A stretch of 30,263 bases of DNA from assembly GCA_012838685.1 (NCBI GenBank), contig DUOU01000301.1, forward strand, positions 1 through 30,263, in the 5' to 3' direction. This DNA is from Bacteroidota bacterium (GTDB lineage: Bacteria; Bacteroidota; Bacteroidia; Bacteroidales; VadinHA17). Within the stretch, counting starts at the first letter, position 1, and every line of letters begins with the position of its first letter. The notes beneath the pieces were generated by a model. The model ran no database searches. It was given only the letters and a program-made list of their open reading frames with translations, and was not told where the DNA came from. Made by a program: the position numbers and the translations under genes. Below, in pieces: positions 1 to 9,003 of this stretch.

Positions 1-1
1 A

Positions 2-2725
2 AAACAACGTCCTCGTCATATAGATACTAGCGAAGATGGTAGGACTGCACATGAAGCCATCAAAAAAGCCATAGAAGAGATATTAAACCCTGTTAATACA
101 ACGGATGTGTCTGAGTTAGAGTTTAAAACAAAGGCCGATGCTTTGGTAAAAGCGGAGTTATTACCAGAAATATCAGAATTTGCTAGATGGAGTATAGAAG
201 ATCAAAATACAAAGAAAGCCAATACAAACAGATTGTTAGATATATTTGACACCATTCTATTAAGTGAGCTTCATGAGCTGAGTACTACCAGACCATTGGA
301 TTCAAACAAAGTACCGCTTGAGAAATTTGCATCTGCTGTTCAGTTGGCTGAAAACGGTGGTAAGCCTACTAAAGTAACACCGTTTATGACATTGACAGAA
401 AGATACCAAGCTAAAGTGAAAGCCAATAATGTGGCATCTGCCAGGCTGGTTGGCCCATTTGCTTTGGCCAATGCTTTTCACTTTATCACTCAGTCTGCTA
501 ATACACACATGCATACTAACTTTAATTACTTCAAAAATCAACGTAGGAAGAGGGTTAATCTTGGTAGGGTGTTAGGTAAGGACAGTATACCTGTTACAGA
601 CTGGTTTTCTGCTATGATTAGTGCTACAGTAGACTTGTTGAAGAACGACTACATAGTTCATTTGAATGTCAATGATGCTACTGTAGGTGCTGTTGAATTG
701 TTGTTAAAACTTGGGTTTGGTAAACAGACCTTCCACTACATGGCTCAGCCTATTCTTAAAGAATATTCAAAACGGTATTATGCTGCGCTTGGTAAATTGG
801 CATATTCTACAGATGATGATGGCTCACCTGTATTTCAGAAAAAGAAAGCAGATGAAATACTAACCGATCTGATGTACGAATATGGTTTAAAAGCTGGTAT
901 TGTAACCAAGGAAAGGGGGTTAGATATGGACCTGTTGGAGACTTTCATCACTACCATGGATTATTACGAAAGTGAAGAGAATGCATTAGCAGATGTAAAC
1001 CCTAACAAAGAAGGTCAAGATTTGACAGCTTTTTACATAAGGCAGATAAGTATAGCAAAGCAGATGAAATGGATACTATCTGATGCTGATTCATTAACAG
1101 AACTAACACTTTTAGCCAGGGTTGATACTGGCAAAATAGGTTCTACACCAGTCCAAAGATCACATTATGAAATAAAGTTACGTAGGTTTTTAAGTGATAG
1201 AATGAAAGTTGGTGATAACTATGTACATAAGTTTACCAATATAGATAAGATCTTATATTCAGAAGACAGGGACTATTCTAAAAAGACTGAGGAGGATACA
1301 TTCCTACCAACCTTGTTTAAAAACAGTTTTGCATTATCTAAAGAGATATTGAGGCACGTATCAGTTCAAAACACTGATGGGTTCCACGATATGTTTTTAG
1401 CCCTTATACAACAACTACCTGCTTATAAAAGAAAGTGGGTATCCTTACGGTCTGTTTACAATATAGAGGAAGCAATGGTAGCTTACTTTATAGGACATTA
1501 TTATGGCACACTTGGTGTTACAACAAAGAATATAGAAGAGTGGTTTGTTGGTGTGAATGATGAAAAAGAATACAAGAAGGTTGATGAGGAGGGTAATATA
1601 ATACCTGCATACGAATTCATGGAAACTAGTGTATTTAGTGATTTGCGTACAATTCAACTTGAAATGTTTGACAAATATCCTAATCTACGTTATAATTACT
1701 TCCTAAAGCTATTTGCAGACGATATAAGGCCTAATTCTCCGTTGCCTAGGTTCCTACGTATCTACGAGAGAAACACCACAGACGCGCTTGAAATGGACGA
1801 TTACAGGGTTTCTTTTGATGAGCTGTTACTTCACGAAGATCCGTTCATTAGGCAGTTCGCGGCTAAGCTTAAAATGTACGCATTCTATTCTACTGGCAAT
1901 AGGCACAGGCTAATAAATCCTGGCAGGTACATGTCAACACTGTCTGCCATAGATGTACCTGTTAAAATCAATGGAGAAGTCAAACACATTAAGTTCACAG
2001 AGTTCTTCAATAACTTACTGAAAGAATTAAATAATGAAGTTTTAGACAACGGGACTAAAGTCAATCCGTTAGTCACATACATGAATGACATCGTAAGAGA
2101 AATTATGATGAACAACTGGTGGGATAGGGATTTTGTTCGCAGTGTAGAAGCTGACCCAGAAATAATGGATGACATTAGGGTTGATAATCATGTCATGGGT
2201 ATAGCCATTAAAAAAGAATTTGCCGATAGATGGCTGTATTATGGTTGTAGTAAGACAGGTCTGCCATTGTATGAGAGGTTCATAACTATATACGGACATG
2301 TACCATATGAATCATGGAACAAAGATACAAATTATAACCTAGCAGACTATGGATATGACTACGTTACTGGTGTATTGAACGCTGTTGGCTTATATGAATT
2401 TGTTGGCGTAGATGCTTACACTAAGCTTCCTATATATGTTCCTATAAATAAGTCAAGTTACAGTCGTAAGGGTCAAGAGATATGTGAGCTTGGTGTAAAT
2501 AAGGAAGATGGTAAGTCTGCTGTACCTGGTAATAATATTTACACTGATATACCATTGGATGAAAGATTACGTGCCATAGACACTCAACTTAAAGAGAGTA
2601 TGCCAGAAGGCACTACATCTCATTTAGTTGTATATACTGAAAGAGATTTTGCTGTAGAAAAATGGTCTACCAAGAACTACGACGACTCTACACCAAGTAC
2701 ATCAAGGAAAGGCTACAAACACTAA
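2..2725 (+). CDS. C-terminal part of a giant phage-like protein, function unknown (5' partial)
   Basis: The reading frame is open from base 2 to a TAA at 2723-2725, giving 907 visible residues, so the true start lies left of the window. The GTG at 107 is only the first start-like codon. I recognise no family. The visible part is soluble-looking, rich in Asp, Tyr, Phe and Asn, with few Cys, no signal peptide and no membrane helix. Possible landmarks are HMHTNFNYF near codon 170, SPLPRFLRIYERN near 580, DPFIRQFAAKLKMYAFYSTG near 620 and MMNNWWDRDFVRS near 700. Great length, an even non-repetitive sequence and lack of known domains resemble the very large polypeptides of Bacteroidota phages (crAss-like or jumbo) or plasmids; this is an impression, not a domain match. 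Codon choice (GGT, GCT/GCA, AGG) and G+C (23 of 60 bases at 1081-1140) differ from the core genes to the right (32 of 60 at 3481-3540). Confidence 0.75.
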   Translation, partial: KQRPRHIDTSEDGRTAHEAIKKAIEEILNPVNTTDVSELEFKTKADALVKAELLPEISEFARWSIEDQNTKKANTNRLLDIFDTILLSELHELSTTRPLDSNKVPLEKFASAVQLAENGGKPTKVTPFMTLTERYQAKVKANNVASARLVGPFALANAFHFITQSANTHMHTNFNYFKNQRRKRVNLGRVLGKDSIPVTDWFSAMISATVDLLKNDYIVHLNVNDATVGAVELLLKLGFGKQTFHYMAQPILKEYSKRYYAALGKLAYSTDDDGSPVFQKKKADEILTDLMYEYGLKAGIVTKERGLDMDLLETFITTMDYYESEENALADVNPNKEGQDLTAFYIRQISIAKQMKWILSDADSLTELTLLARVDTGKIGSTPVQRSHYEIKLRRFLSDRMKVGDNYVHKFTNIDKILYSEDRDYSKKTEEDTFLPTLFKNSFALSKEILRHVSVQNTDGFHDMFLALIQQLPAYKRKWVSLRSVYNIEEAMVAYFIGHYYGTLGVTTKNIEEWFVGVNDEKEYKKVDEEGNIIPAYEFMETSVFSDLRTIQLEMFDKYPNLRYNYFLKLFADDIRPNSPLPRFLRIYERNTTDALEMDDYRVSFDELLLHEDPFIRQFAAKLKMYAFYSTGNRHRLINPGRYMSTLSAIDVPVKINGEVKHIKFTEFFNNLLKELNNEVLDNGTKVNPLVTYMNDIVREIMMNNWWDRDFVRSVEADPEIMDDIRVDNHVMGIAIKKEFADRWLYYGCSKTGLPLYERFITIYGHVPYESWNKDTNYNLADYGYDYVTGVLNAVGLYEFVGVDAYTKLPIYVPINKSSYSRKGQEICELGVNKEDGKSAVPGNNIYTDIPLDERLRAIDTQLKESMPEGTTSHLVVYTERDFAVEKWSTKNYDDSTPSTSRKGYKH

Positions 2726-2823
2726 TGTCGTTTGGCATAGGTTGGACTATTCTAGAACTTAGTCATGAAGCTTATGAAGTAGATGTTAATGGGGAGCCAT
2801 CTATAGCTAGTGTGCGTAGATAG
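2725..2823 (+). CDS. 32-residue ORF coupled to the giant gene, possibly cut short
   Basis: An ATG at 2725 shares its A with the TAA of the preceding gene (TAATG), the classic layout of translational coupling. The peptide begins MSFGIGWTILEL and stops at a TAG at 2821-2823. Its codons (GGT, GTT, AGT, GCT, CTA) match the giant gene rather than the core genes downstream. It may be a genuine tiny gene, or the first codons of a longer mobile-element gene interrupted by the junction with the chromosome. No family is recognised. Confidence 0.35.
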   Translation: MSFGIGWTILELSHEAYEVDVNGEPSIASVRR

Positions 2824-2919
2824 ATGAACACGAAACAGTTGTCGCAGCTTAAATTCAAAAATTCAGTTTCCTTTTCATTCCAAAAGGACGATTTGTTCAT
2901 TCTTTTGTCCAAAATGCCG

Positions 2920-2927
2920 TAAATTTG
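2920..2927 (+). promoter_or_regulatory. Bacteroidota -7 box for the GNAT-mnmA-kup unit
   Basis: TAAATTTG matches TAnnTTTG exactly. No TTTG lies at the ideal 19-21 base distance; the nearest upstream ends at 2895 (24 bases). Transcription would begin near 2934, which favours the downstream ATG at 2965 as start of the acetyltransferase. Three TCATTC hexamers (2875, 2897, 2928) surround the site. Confidence 0.5.
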
Positions 2928-2964
2928 TCATTCAAAAATGTTTAAAGAGGTAACACAGGGAACA

Positions 2965-3417
2965 ATGGAGATTACAATAAGGGAAGCGGAAAGAAAAGAT
3001 GTCGCGCTGATATATGAATTTATAAAAGAGATCGCTGAGTTCGAAAAACTGGGCGATGAGGTAAAATCTTCGCCCGAAATACTGGAGAAAACGATATTCG
3101 ACAGCGGTGTTCCCATTAAAGTGATTTTCGCTGAAGTCGACGAAATTGAAGTCGCTTTCGCTGTTTATTACTTCAATTTTTCCACCTTTACCGGCAAACC
3201 CGGCCTGTTTTTGGAAGATATCTTCGTAAAACCCGGATACAGAAAAAACAATATTGGGAAAAGGCTTATGGAATATCTTATCGACAAGGCCAAACAGATG
3301 GGATGCGGGCGTATGGAGTGGACAGCATTGAAGTGGAATCCGGCATGTGATTTTTATGAACAGCAGTTTGGCGCGAAGCCTATGGATGAGTGGAAAATTT
3401 TTAGACTGTCATTTTAG
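2965..3417 (+). CDS. GNAT N-acetyltransferase, spermidine/spermine (SSAT-like) type
   Basis: A 150-residue protein predicted to transfer acetyl from acetyl-CoA to an amine such as a polyamine or thialysine-like substrate. It opens MEITIREAERKDV, a normal GNAT beginning. YYFNFSTFTGKPGLFLEDIF (motif D/A region), then the CoA loop RKNNIGKRLM, GCGRMEWTALKWNP and FYEQQFGAKPMDEW follow the SSAT subfamily pattern. I chose ATG 2965 over ATG 2938, nine codons upstream: AGAGG/CAGGGA sequence precedes it and the -7 box at 2920-2927 would leave 2938 almost leaderless. The CoA loop normally reads R/QxxGxG; here the first Gly position is Asn. The stop TAG is followed directly by the mnmA ATG, so the two are co-transcribed. 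The exact substrate is unknown. Confidence 0.85.
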   Translation: MEITIREAERKDVALIYEFIKEIAEFEKLGDEVKSSPEILEKTIFDSGVPIKVIFAEVDEIEVAFAVYYFNFSTFTGKPGLFLEDIFVKPGYRKNNIGKRLMEYLIDKAKQMGCGRMEWTALKWNPACDFYEQQFGAKPMDEWKIFRLSF

Positions 3418-4629
3418 ATGCGAAGAGTGGTTGTAGGCATATCGGGAGGGGTAGATTCATCTGTCGCCGCCTGGAAACTCAAGGAGGAGGGATACGATGT
3501 TGTTGCCCTCTTTATGCGCAACTGGCACGACACAACCGGACTGTTGCGAAGCGAGTGTCACTGGGAAGACGATCTGATGTTCGCCGATATGACGACCAAA
3601 AAGCTGGGCATACCGCTTCACTTCGTGGATCTTAGCGACCAATACAAAAAAAGGGTCGTTGACTATATGTTCGCTGAATACGAAAAAGGCCGTACCCCAA
3701 ACCCCGATATCCTATGCAACCGTGAAATAAAATTCGACCTGTTCGCCGATGAGGCCAGAAAACTGGGGGGCGATTTCGTGGCCACAGGGCATTATTGCCG
3801 CAAACGGACCGATTTTAAGGAAAACAGGCCTGTGCACCGTTTATTGGCGGGCGTCGATAAAAATAAGGATCAAAGCTATTTTCTCTGCCAACTTTCCCAG
3901 GAACAACTCGCGTATGCCCTGTTCCCAATAGGCGAACTTACCAAACCAGATGTCAGGCGGATAGCCGCCGAACAACAATTGGCCACCGCGCAACGCAAAG
4001 ATTCCCAGGGAATATGCTTTATAGGAAAGGTTGATCTACCCACTTTTCTGCAACAGAAATTAAAGGTAAATGAGGGTGAAACCATAAAGATTCCCGCGGA
4101 GGCCGAGTCTCCCGCCATGTTGGAGGGCTTGCCCGACAACGATATCACGGAAGAGAGGCTAAAAGAGCTTACTGCCCCCGTCAACTACAAAAAAGAGGAG
4201 GGAAAAGTTGTTGGAAAACACAAGGGGGCGCACTTTTACACGATTGGACAGCGCAAAGGAATCAACATAGGAGGATGCAAAGAGCCCCTGTTTGTCCTGG
4301 AAACGGACGTAAAAAACAATATTCTGTTTGTCGGCGAAGGCCACTCCCACCCCGGCTTGAACAGAAAAGGGCTTTATATATGCGAAGATGAAATACACTA
4401 TGTCAGCACCGACAAAGAGATGGGAAACGGCGAATCAAGGGATTTTCTTGTCAGGATCAGGTACAGGCAGCCACTTCAAGAGGCCAGATTGTTCAAGCGA
4501 TCCAACGGTATGTACATTATCTTCGCCGAGGCCCAGCGGGGCATAACACCGGGACAGTTTGCCGCCTGGTATGATGGTGAGGAGCTGGTAGGCTCAGGGG
4601 TCATTAGTTCCGGTTTTAATCAAAGGTAA
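3418..4629 (+). CDS. mnmA: tRNA-specific 2-thiouridylase MnmA
   Basis: This cytoplasmic enzyme activates U34 of tRNA-Lys, -Glu and -Gln with ATP and inserts sulfur to give s2U34. The 403 residues show the PP-loop SGGVDSS at residues 9-15, the catalytic cysteine Cys100 in TPNPDILCNREIKF and the persulfide-carrying Cys200 in KDSQGICFIGK, plus DQSYFL near 151 for tRNA binding. The C-terminal half has the expected FYTIGQRKG and beta-barrel region, and GITPGQFAAWYDGEELVGSG at the end. Length is slightly above the usual 360-370 because of an extra stretch around residues 215-260, common in the Bacteroidota form. It starts with zero spacing after the acetyltransferase, and kup follows one base after its stop. 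Confidence 0.95.
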   Translation: MRRVVVGISGGVDSSVAAWKLKEEGYDVVALFMRNWHDTTGLLRSECHWEDDLMFADMTTKKLGIPLHFVDLSDQYKKRVVDYMFAEYEKGRTPNPDILCNREIKFDLFADEARKLGGDFVATGHYCRKRTDFKENRPVHRLLAGVDKNKDQSYFLCQLSQEQLAYALFPIGELTKPDVRRIAAEQQLATAQRKDSQGICFIGKVDLPTFLQQKLKVNEGETIKIPAEAESPAMLEGLPDNDITEERLKELTAPVNYKKEEGKVVGKHKGAHFYTIGQRKGINIGGCKEPLFVLETDVKNNILFVGEGHSHPGLNRKGLYICEDEIHYVSTDKEMGNGESRDFLVRIRYRQPLQEARLFKRSNGMYIIFAEAQRGITPGQFAAWYDGEELVGSGVISSGFNQR

Positions 4630-4630
4630 A

Positions 4631-6586
4631 ATGGACAGGTCCGGGAATCTCAACATAAATAAACTCTCCTTTAAAGGGGTTATTATAACTATCGGCATTG
4701 TCTTCGGAGCCCTGGGTACCAGCCCTCTTTACGTTTTGAAGGCCGTTACCAGGGGAACAACCAACCCCAACGAACTACTGATTTACGGCTCAATGTCCGC
4801 TATTTTCTGGACTATAACCCTTCTAACCACGATTAAATACGTGTTGATCACCTTGAACGCCAACAACAAGGGGGAAGGCGGCATCTACGCTCTCTTCTCG
4901 CTGCTAAAGAAAAAACCGGCATGGGCCGCGATTATTGCCATGGTAGGCGCTGGCGCATTGCTTGCCGATGGCGTTATAACTCCCGCTATTACAGTAACAT
5001 CCTCAATCGAAGGTCTGCAGCTTTTCAATCCGAACACCCCCGTTGTTGCCATTGTTCTTTTCCTTTTCGCTATACTTTTTTTCATACAGCGTTACGGCAC
5101 CAACATTCTCGGAGTCTCATTCGGTCCCATTATGACAATATGGTTTTCAATGCTGTTTGTCCTTGGACTGGTCAATATTTTGGACAATCCCGCCATACTG
5201 AAAGCGCTCAACCCTTGTTACGCCTTCCGTTTTATCGCGGAGTATCCCGGAGGGTTTATTTTGTTGGGTTCAATATTTTTGGCCACTACCGGAGCCGAGG
5301 CATTGTACTCCGACCTTGGCCGCTGTGGTATAAAAAACATCAGAATATCCTGGATATTCGTGAAAATAGCCTTGTTGGCGAATTATTTCGGTCAATGCGC
5401 CTGGATCATCGGCAGGGGGGGGACAGCCAACAATGTGAACCCATTTTTTGGCATAATGCCGGAATGGTTTTTGGCACCGGGAATTATAATCGCGACCTCC
5501 GCGGCACTAATAGCGAGCCAAACCCTTATCTCCGGCTCTTTTACCATGATAAGCGAAGCTATCTCCCTGAATTTTTGGCCAAAAGCGAGAGTATTGAACC
5601 TCTCTTCCCTTAAAGGGCAGGTATATGTGCCGTTTGTCAACACGTTTCTTTGGATCGCATGCAGTTTCGTGGTGATTTTCTTCAGGGAATCCTCCGGCAT
5701 GGAGGCCGCTTATGGCTTATCCATAACACTGGCCATGATAGCAACAACCCTATTGTTACCATATTACCTTCTACAGATAAAAAAGCCAGTAGCGCTTATT
5801 GTACCGATCTTGCTGCTCTTTTTAACCGTTGAGGGTGGATTTCTTGCCGCAAACCTTTACAAATTCAAGAGCGGAGGCTGGTTTACCATAATGTTGACCA
5901 CCGCATTCTTCGTTATTATGTACGGATGGTATTTTGGCAGGAAACTGAAGAACAGATACGTATCTTTCGTTGATCTGGACAACTACACCGACATGTTCAA
6001 GGAACTGACAACCGATGAGTCGGTGCCCATTGCCGCGACCAACCTCGTATATATAGTCAAAGCCGACAAACCTGACCAGGTAGAATCGAAAGTGATACAG
6101 TCAATTTTCCACAAACAACCCAAAAGAGCCAAGACCTACTGGCTTTTGCATGTCGACATCAAAGATGATCCCCACACTCTTGAATATAAGGTTACCCATA
6201 TCGTTCCCGGAGTATTGATCAGGATCGACTTCTATCTCGGTTTCAAGGTCGAGCCAAAAATAAACCTCTACTTCAGGGAGGTATTGGAGGATCTGAAAAA
6301 CAACAATGAGATCGACATTGAAAGCGTTTTTGAATCCATAAAAAAGCACAACATTCCGGCCGACTTCAAATTTATACTGATTGACCGCGTGATAAGCAGG
6401 GATTATAAGTTGTCGCGACAGGAAAACACAATTTTATTGCTTCACGGTTTATCAACACTTATCTGTATATCCGACGTTAAAGCCTTGAATCTTGATGCCG
6501 CCAACACCATAGAAGAGAAGGTTCCTATCGTAATCCCTTCCAAAAAGGGCGAAAAAATGGAAAGGATTGTCAGGTCGGATGTTTGA
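4631..6586 (+). CDS. kup: Low-affinity K+ uptake transporter Kup (KUP/HAK/KT family)
   Basis: An inner-membrane K+/H+ symporter of 651 residues. GALGTSPLYVLKA (residues 26-38) is the family signature in the first helix, and NNKGEGGIYALFSLL follows helix two. About twelve hydrophobic segments run to about residue 435. The remaining 210 residues form the hydrophilic cytoplasmic domain usual for Kup. TGAEALYSDLGRCG, near residue 220, is another conserved stretch. It begins one base after the mnmA stop and ends the unit; a weak hairpin follows at 6591-6609. Nothing suggests truncation. Confidence 0.95.
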   Translation: MDRSGNLNINKLSFKGVIITIGIVFGALGTSPLYVLKAVTRGTTNPNELLIYGSMSAIFWTITLLTTIKYVLITLNANNKGEGGIYALFSLLKKKPAWAAIIAMVGAGALLADGVITPAITVTSSIEGLQLFNPNTPVVAIVLFLFAILFFIQRYGTNILGVSFGPIMTIWFSMLFVLGLVNILDNPAILKALNPCYAFRFIAEYPGGFILLGSIFLATTGAEALYSDLGRCGIKNIRISWIFVKIALLANYFGQCAWIIGRGGTANNVNPFFGIMPEWFLAPGIIIATSAALIASQTLISGSFTMISEAISLNFWPKARVLNLSSLKGQVYVPFVNTFLWIACSFVVIFFRESSGMEAAYGLSITLAMIATTLLLPYYLLQIKKPVALIVPILLLFLTVEGGFLAANLYKFKSGGWFTIMLTTAFFVIMYGWYFGRKLKNRYVSFVDLDNYTDMFKELTTDESVPIAATNLVYIVKADKPDQVESKVIQSIFHKQPKRAKTYWLLHVDIKDDPHTLEYKVTHIVPGVLIRIDFYLGFKVEPKINLYFREVLEDLKNNNEIDIESVFESIKKHNIPADFKFILIDRVISRDYKLSRQENTILLLHGLSTLICISDVKALNLDAANTIEEKVPIVIPSKKGEKMERIVRSDV

Positions 6587-6590
6587 AAGC

Positions 6591-6609
6591 CCAAATCATT
6601 TGGATTTTT
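6591..6609 (+). terminator. Weak hairpin plus T-run after kup
   Basis: CCAAATCATTTGG can fold into a short stem (CCAA/TTGG with a five-base loop, or longer with strain) and is followed closely by ATTTTT. The position just after the kup stop and before the next leader fits a terminator, but the stem is weak. Confidence 0.3.
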
Positions 6610-6683
6610 CACATATACCCTATTATTAGAGATAAACGGAAAGTATTATATTCGCGATTCAACAAAATTTTCTGAAAAGACCT

Positions 6684-8960
6684 ATGGGGAATAAAGATTT
6701 TTTCGACGAGGAAGATATTAAGCTCATTAACGATGAATACGCCTCGTTGATAAACAATCTTGTAAGGTGCAATACCCCGGAAGACAGGGAGATGATCGAA
6801 AGGGCTTTTAATATTGCCAATGAAGCCCACTGGAACATGCGAAGGAAGTCTGGCATCCCCTATATGCTCCATCCCATTGCCGTCGCCAAAATAGTCAACC
6901 AGGAGATCGGTCTGGGCACCAAATCTATTGTCACCGCGCTCATGCACGACGTGGTTGAGGACACCGACTATACCATTCAGGAGGTGGAGAAAAATTTTGG
7001 TCCCAAAATAGCTTCGCTGATAGATGGACTAACAAAAATTTCAGGCACATACAACAAGGAGAACTCATCCTCTCTTCAAGCCGAGAACTTCCGAAAAATG
7101 TTGCTCACATTGTCGGACGACCTTAGGGTAATTCTTATTAAGATAGCCGACAGGTTGCACAATATGAGAACACTTGACTCCATGCCCGACAATAAAAAGA
7201 TGAAAATAGCGGGTGAGACTATTTACCTTTATGCGCCGTTAGCGCATAGGCTTGGACTGTTCGCCATAAAAAGTGAGCTTGAAGATTTGAGTTTTAAGTA
7301 CCGGCAACCGCGGATATATGAAGAGATTTCCCTCAAACTCAAGCACAGCGAAAAACAGTTCGTCTCTTTGATAAATAAATTCTCCCTTCCAATAATTGAC
7401 AAACTTTCCGAAGACAATATCAAGTTCGATATTTCCGGCCGACCAAAGTCGATCTTCTCGATTTGGAAAAAGATGCAGACCAAGAATATTCCCTTTGAGG
7501 AGATATATGACGTTCTGGCCGTAAGAATAGTTTTTGAACCATCTCCAAATATTTCGGAAAAAACCCAATGTTGGAACATCTACACTATAATAACCGACAC
7601 CTATACACCTAAACCAGACCGACTGAGAGACTGGATAAGCCGCCCAAAACCAAATGGCTATGAGGCCTTGCATGTCACAGTGATGGGACCTAAAGGGAAA
7701 TGGGTTGAGGTACAGATTCGCAGCACAAGAATGGATGAGATCGCTGAGAGAGGTGTAGCCGCGCACTGGAAATATAAAGGCGAAAACGGTCAGGAAGGGG
7801 AACTTGACAAATGGATCAAAAAAATCCGGATGATGCTGGAAAATCCTCTTGAAGATCCGGTGGAATTTCTGGACGAGTTCAAGATGAACCTCTTCTCAAA
7901 CGAGATAATGGTTTTTACCCCTAAAGGCACCTTGATAAGCCTGCCCAAAGAGGCAACCGCGCTCGACTTTGCTTATGAGATACATACCGAGATTGGCAAT
8001 AAGGCCATAGGCGCCAAAATAAACTTCAAACTACTTCCCATAAGTACCACATTGAACAGTGGCGACCAGGTTGAAATCATTACATCCGATATCGCCAAAC
8101 CCCAGAAAGAGTGGCTACAGTTCACTAAAACATCAAAAGCCAAAGAGGCGATAAAAGATGCTCTTCGCAAAGAGAATGTGAACCATATACAGAAGGGGAT
8201 GTCATTGCTGGAATCAAAACTCAAGGAGATAAATCTGGTTCCCAACGCTGAAATCTTAAAAAAACTGAACGCCGCTTACAACGTAATGAGCAAAGAAGAG
8301 CTCTATTCGGGGATAGGTATAGGAACTATTGATCTGGATAACATAAAAAAGATACTTAAAGGCCAACCCACCAAAGGAGGTATTTCATTTCTGGGAATTA
8401 AGCTGGGAGGCACCAAGAAAGAGGAGCCCGCATCTCCAGAAAAAATAGAAGGGAGCGATAAACCAATAGATACAACCGTACCTTTCCTGCTGAGAGAAAA
8501 TGTTGAAAACGCCGCGCAATCTTATGAAATAGCATCATGCTGTAAGCCAATTCCCGGGGATGAAGTGATGGGATATGTATCTCCTGAAGGTCAGATTATT
8601 ATACATAAATCGGGCTGTCCCAACGCGATCCGGCTTATGTCGAACGAAGGAAACCGCATAATCGCGGTGAAATGGGCCATACACAAACTTGTCTTGTTTG
8701 TCGCGAAAATCAGCATAACAGGTATTGACAGGATTGGTATACTCAATGAGATAACCAACATTATATCATCAGAGGCAAAAGTGAATATCACAAAACTCAA
8801 TCTTTCCGCGGAAGATGGTATTTTTAAGGGAACTATCGAACTTTATGTCCACCATGCCCGCGACCTCAACAACCTTATCTTTAAGATTTCCAATATAGAT
8901 GGAATAGAAAACGTACAGCGTATAGAGAGTTTTGAAAAAATTGACTTTGATGAAGAATAA
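6684..8960 (+). CDS. Bifunctional (p)ppGpp synthetase/hydrolase, RelA/SpoT family
   Basis: A 758-residue long RSH enzyme that makes and degrades the alarmone (p)ppGpp. Order of domains: HD hydrolase (about 45-195) with His63, His88-Asp89 and the intact HDVVED motif, so hydrolysis is probably active; synthetase domain (about 240-370) with RPKSIFSIWKKM, KPNGYEALHV and EVQIRSTRMDEIAERGVAAHW; TGS (about 405-465) beginning EIMVFTPKGTLISLP; a conserved-cysteine region with SCCKPIPGDEVMGY; and a C-terminal ACT domain (about 680-750). The intact hydrolase and single copy here fit the Rel/SpoT type rather than monofunctional RelA. It stands alone between kup and purA. The leader of about 97 bases contains TATATTCG (6647-6654), one base off the -7 consensus. 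Confidence 0.93.
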   Translation: MGNKDFFDEEDIKLINDEYASLINNLVRCNTPEDREMIERAFNIANEAHWNMRRKSGIPYMLHPIAVAKIVNQEIGLGTKSIVTALMHDVVEDTDYTIQEVEKNFGPKIASLIDGLTKISGTYNKENSSSLQAENFRKMLLTLSDDLRVILIKIADRLHNMRTLDSMPDNKKMKIAGETIYLYAPLAHRLGLFAIKSELEDLSFKYRQPRIYEEISLKLKHSEKQFVSLINKFSLPIIDKLSEDNIKFDISGRPKSIFSIWKKMQTKNIPFEEIYDVLAVRIVFEPSPNISEKTQCWNIYTIITDTYTPKPDRLRDWISRPKPNGYEALHVTVMGPKGKWVEVQIRSTRMDEIAERGVAAHWKYKGENGQEGELDKWIKKIRMMLENPLEDPVEFLDEFKMNLFSNEIMVFTPKGTLISLPKEATALDFAYEIHTEIGNKAIGAKINFKLLPISTTLNSGDQVEIITSDIAKPQKEWLQFTKTSKAKEAIKDALRKENVNHIQKGMSLLESKLKEINLVPNAEILKKLNAAYNVMSKEELYSGIGIGTIDLDNIKKILKGQPTKGGISFLGIKLGGTKKEEPASPEKIEGSDKPIDTTVPFLLRENVENAAQSYEIASCCKPIPGDEVMGYVSPEGQIIIHKSGCPNAIRLMSNEGNRIIAVKWAIHKLVLFVAKISITGIDRIGILNEITNIISSEAKVNITKLNLSAEDGIFKGTIELYVHHARDLNNLIFKISNIDGIENVQRIESFEKIDFDEE

Positions 8961-9003
8961 ACAGTTTATCAATAATGTTTTCATCTTTACGATTACCTTG
9001 GTT

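Noticed and set aside
107..2725. GTG at 107 as the start of the giant gene
   Set aside because: The same frame is open from base 2 without a stop, and nothing resembling a leader precedes the GTG; the gene is cut by the window edge.
2824..2922. 32-residue ORF MNTKQLSQLKFK... following the coupled ORF
   Set aside because: It ends inside the -7 box of the acetyltransferase promoter, has no recognisable features, and looks like promoter-region sequence read by chance.
4921..5613. 230-residue + strand ORF inside kup
   Set aside because: It lies in another frame of an intact transporter gene and has the low-complexity Arg/His composition of a shadow.
7239..7766. 175-residue minus-strand ORF inside the RelA/SpoT gene
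   Set aside because: Antisense to an intact conserved gene; no signal, motif or start context.
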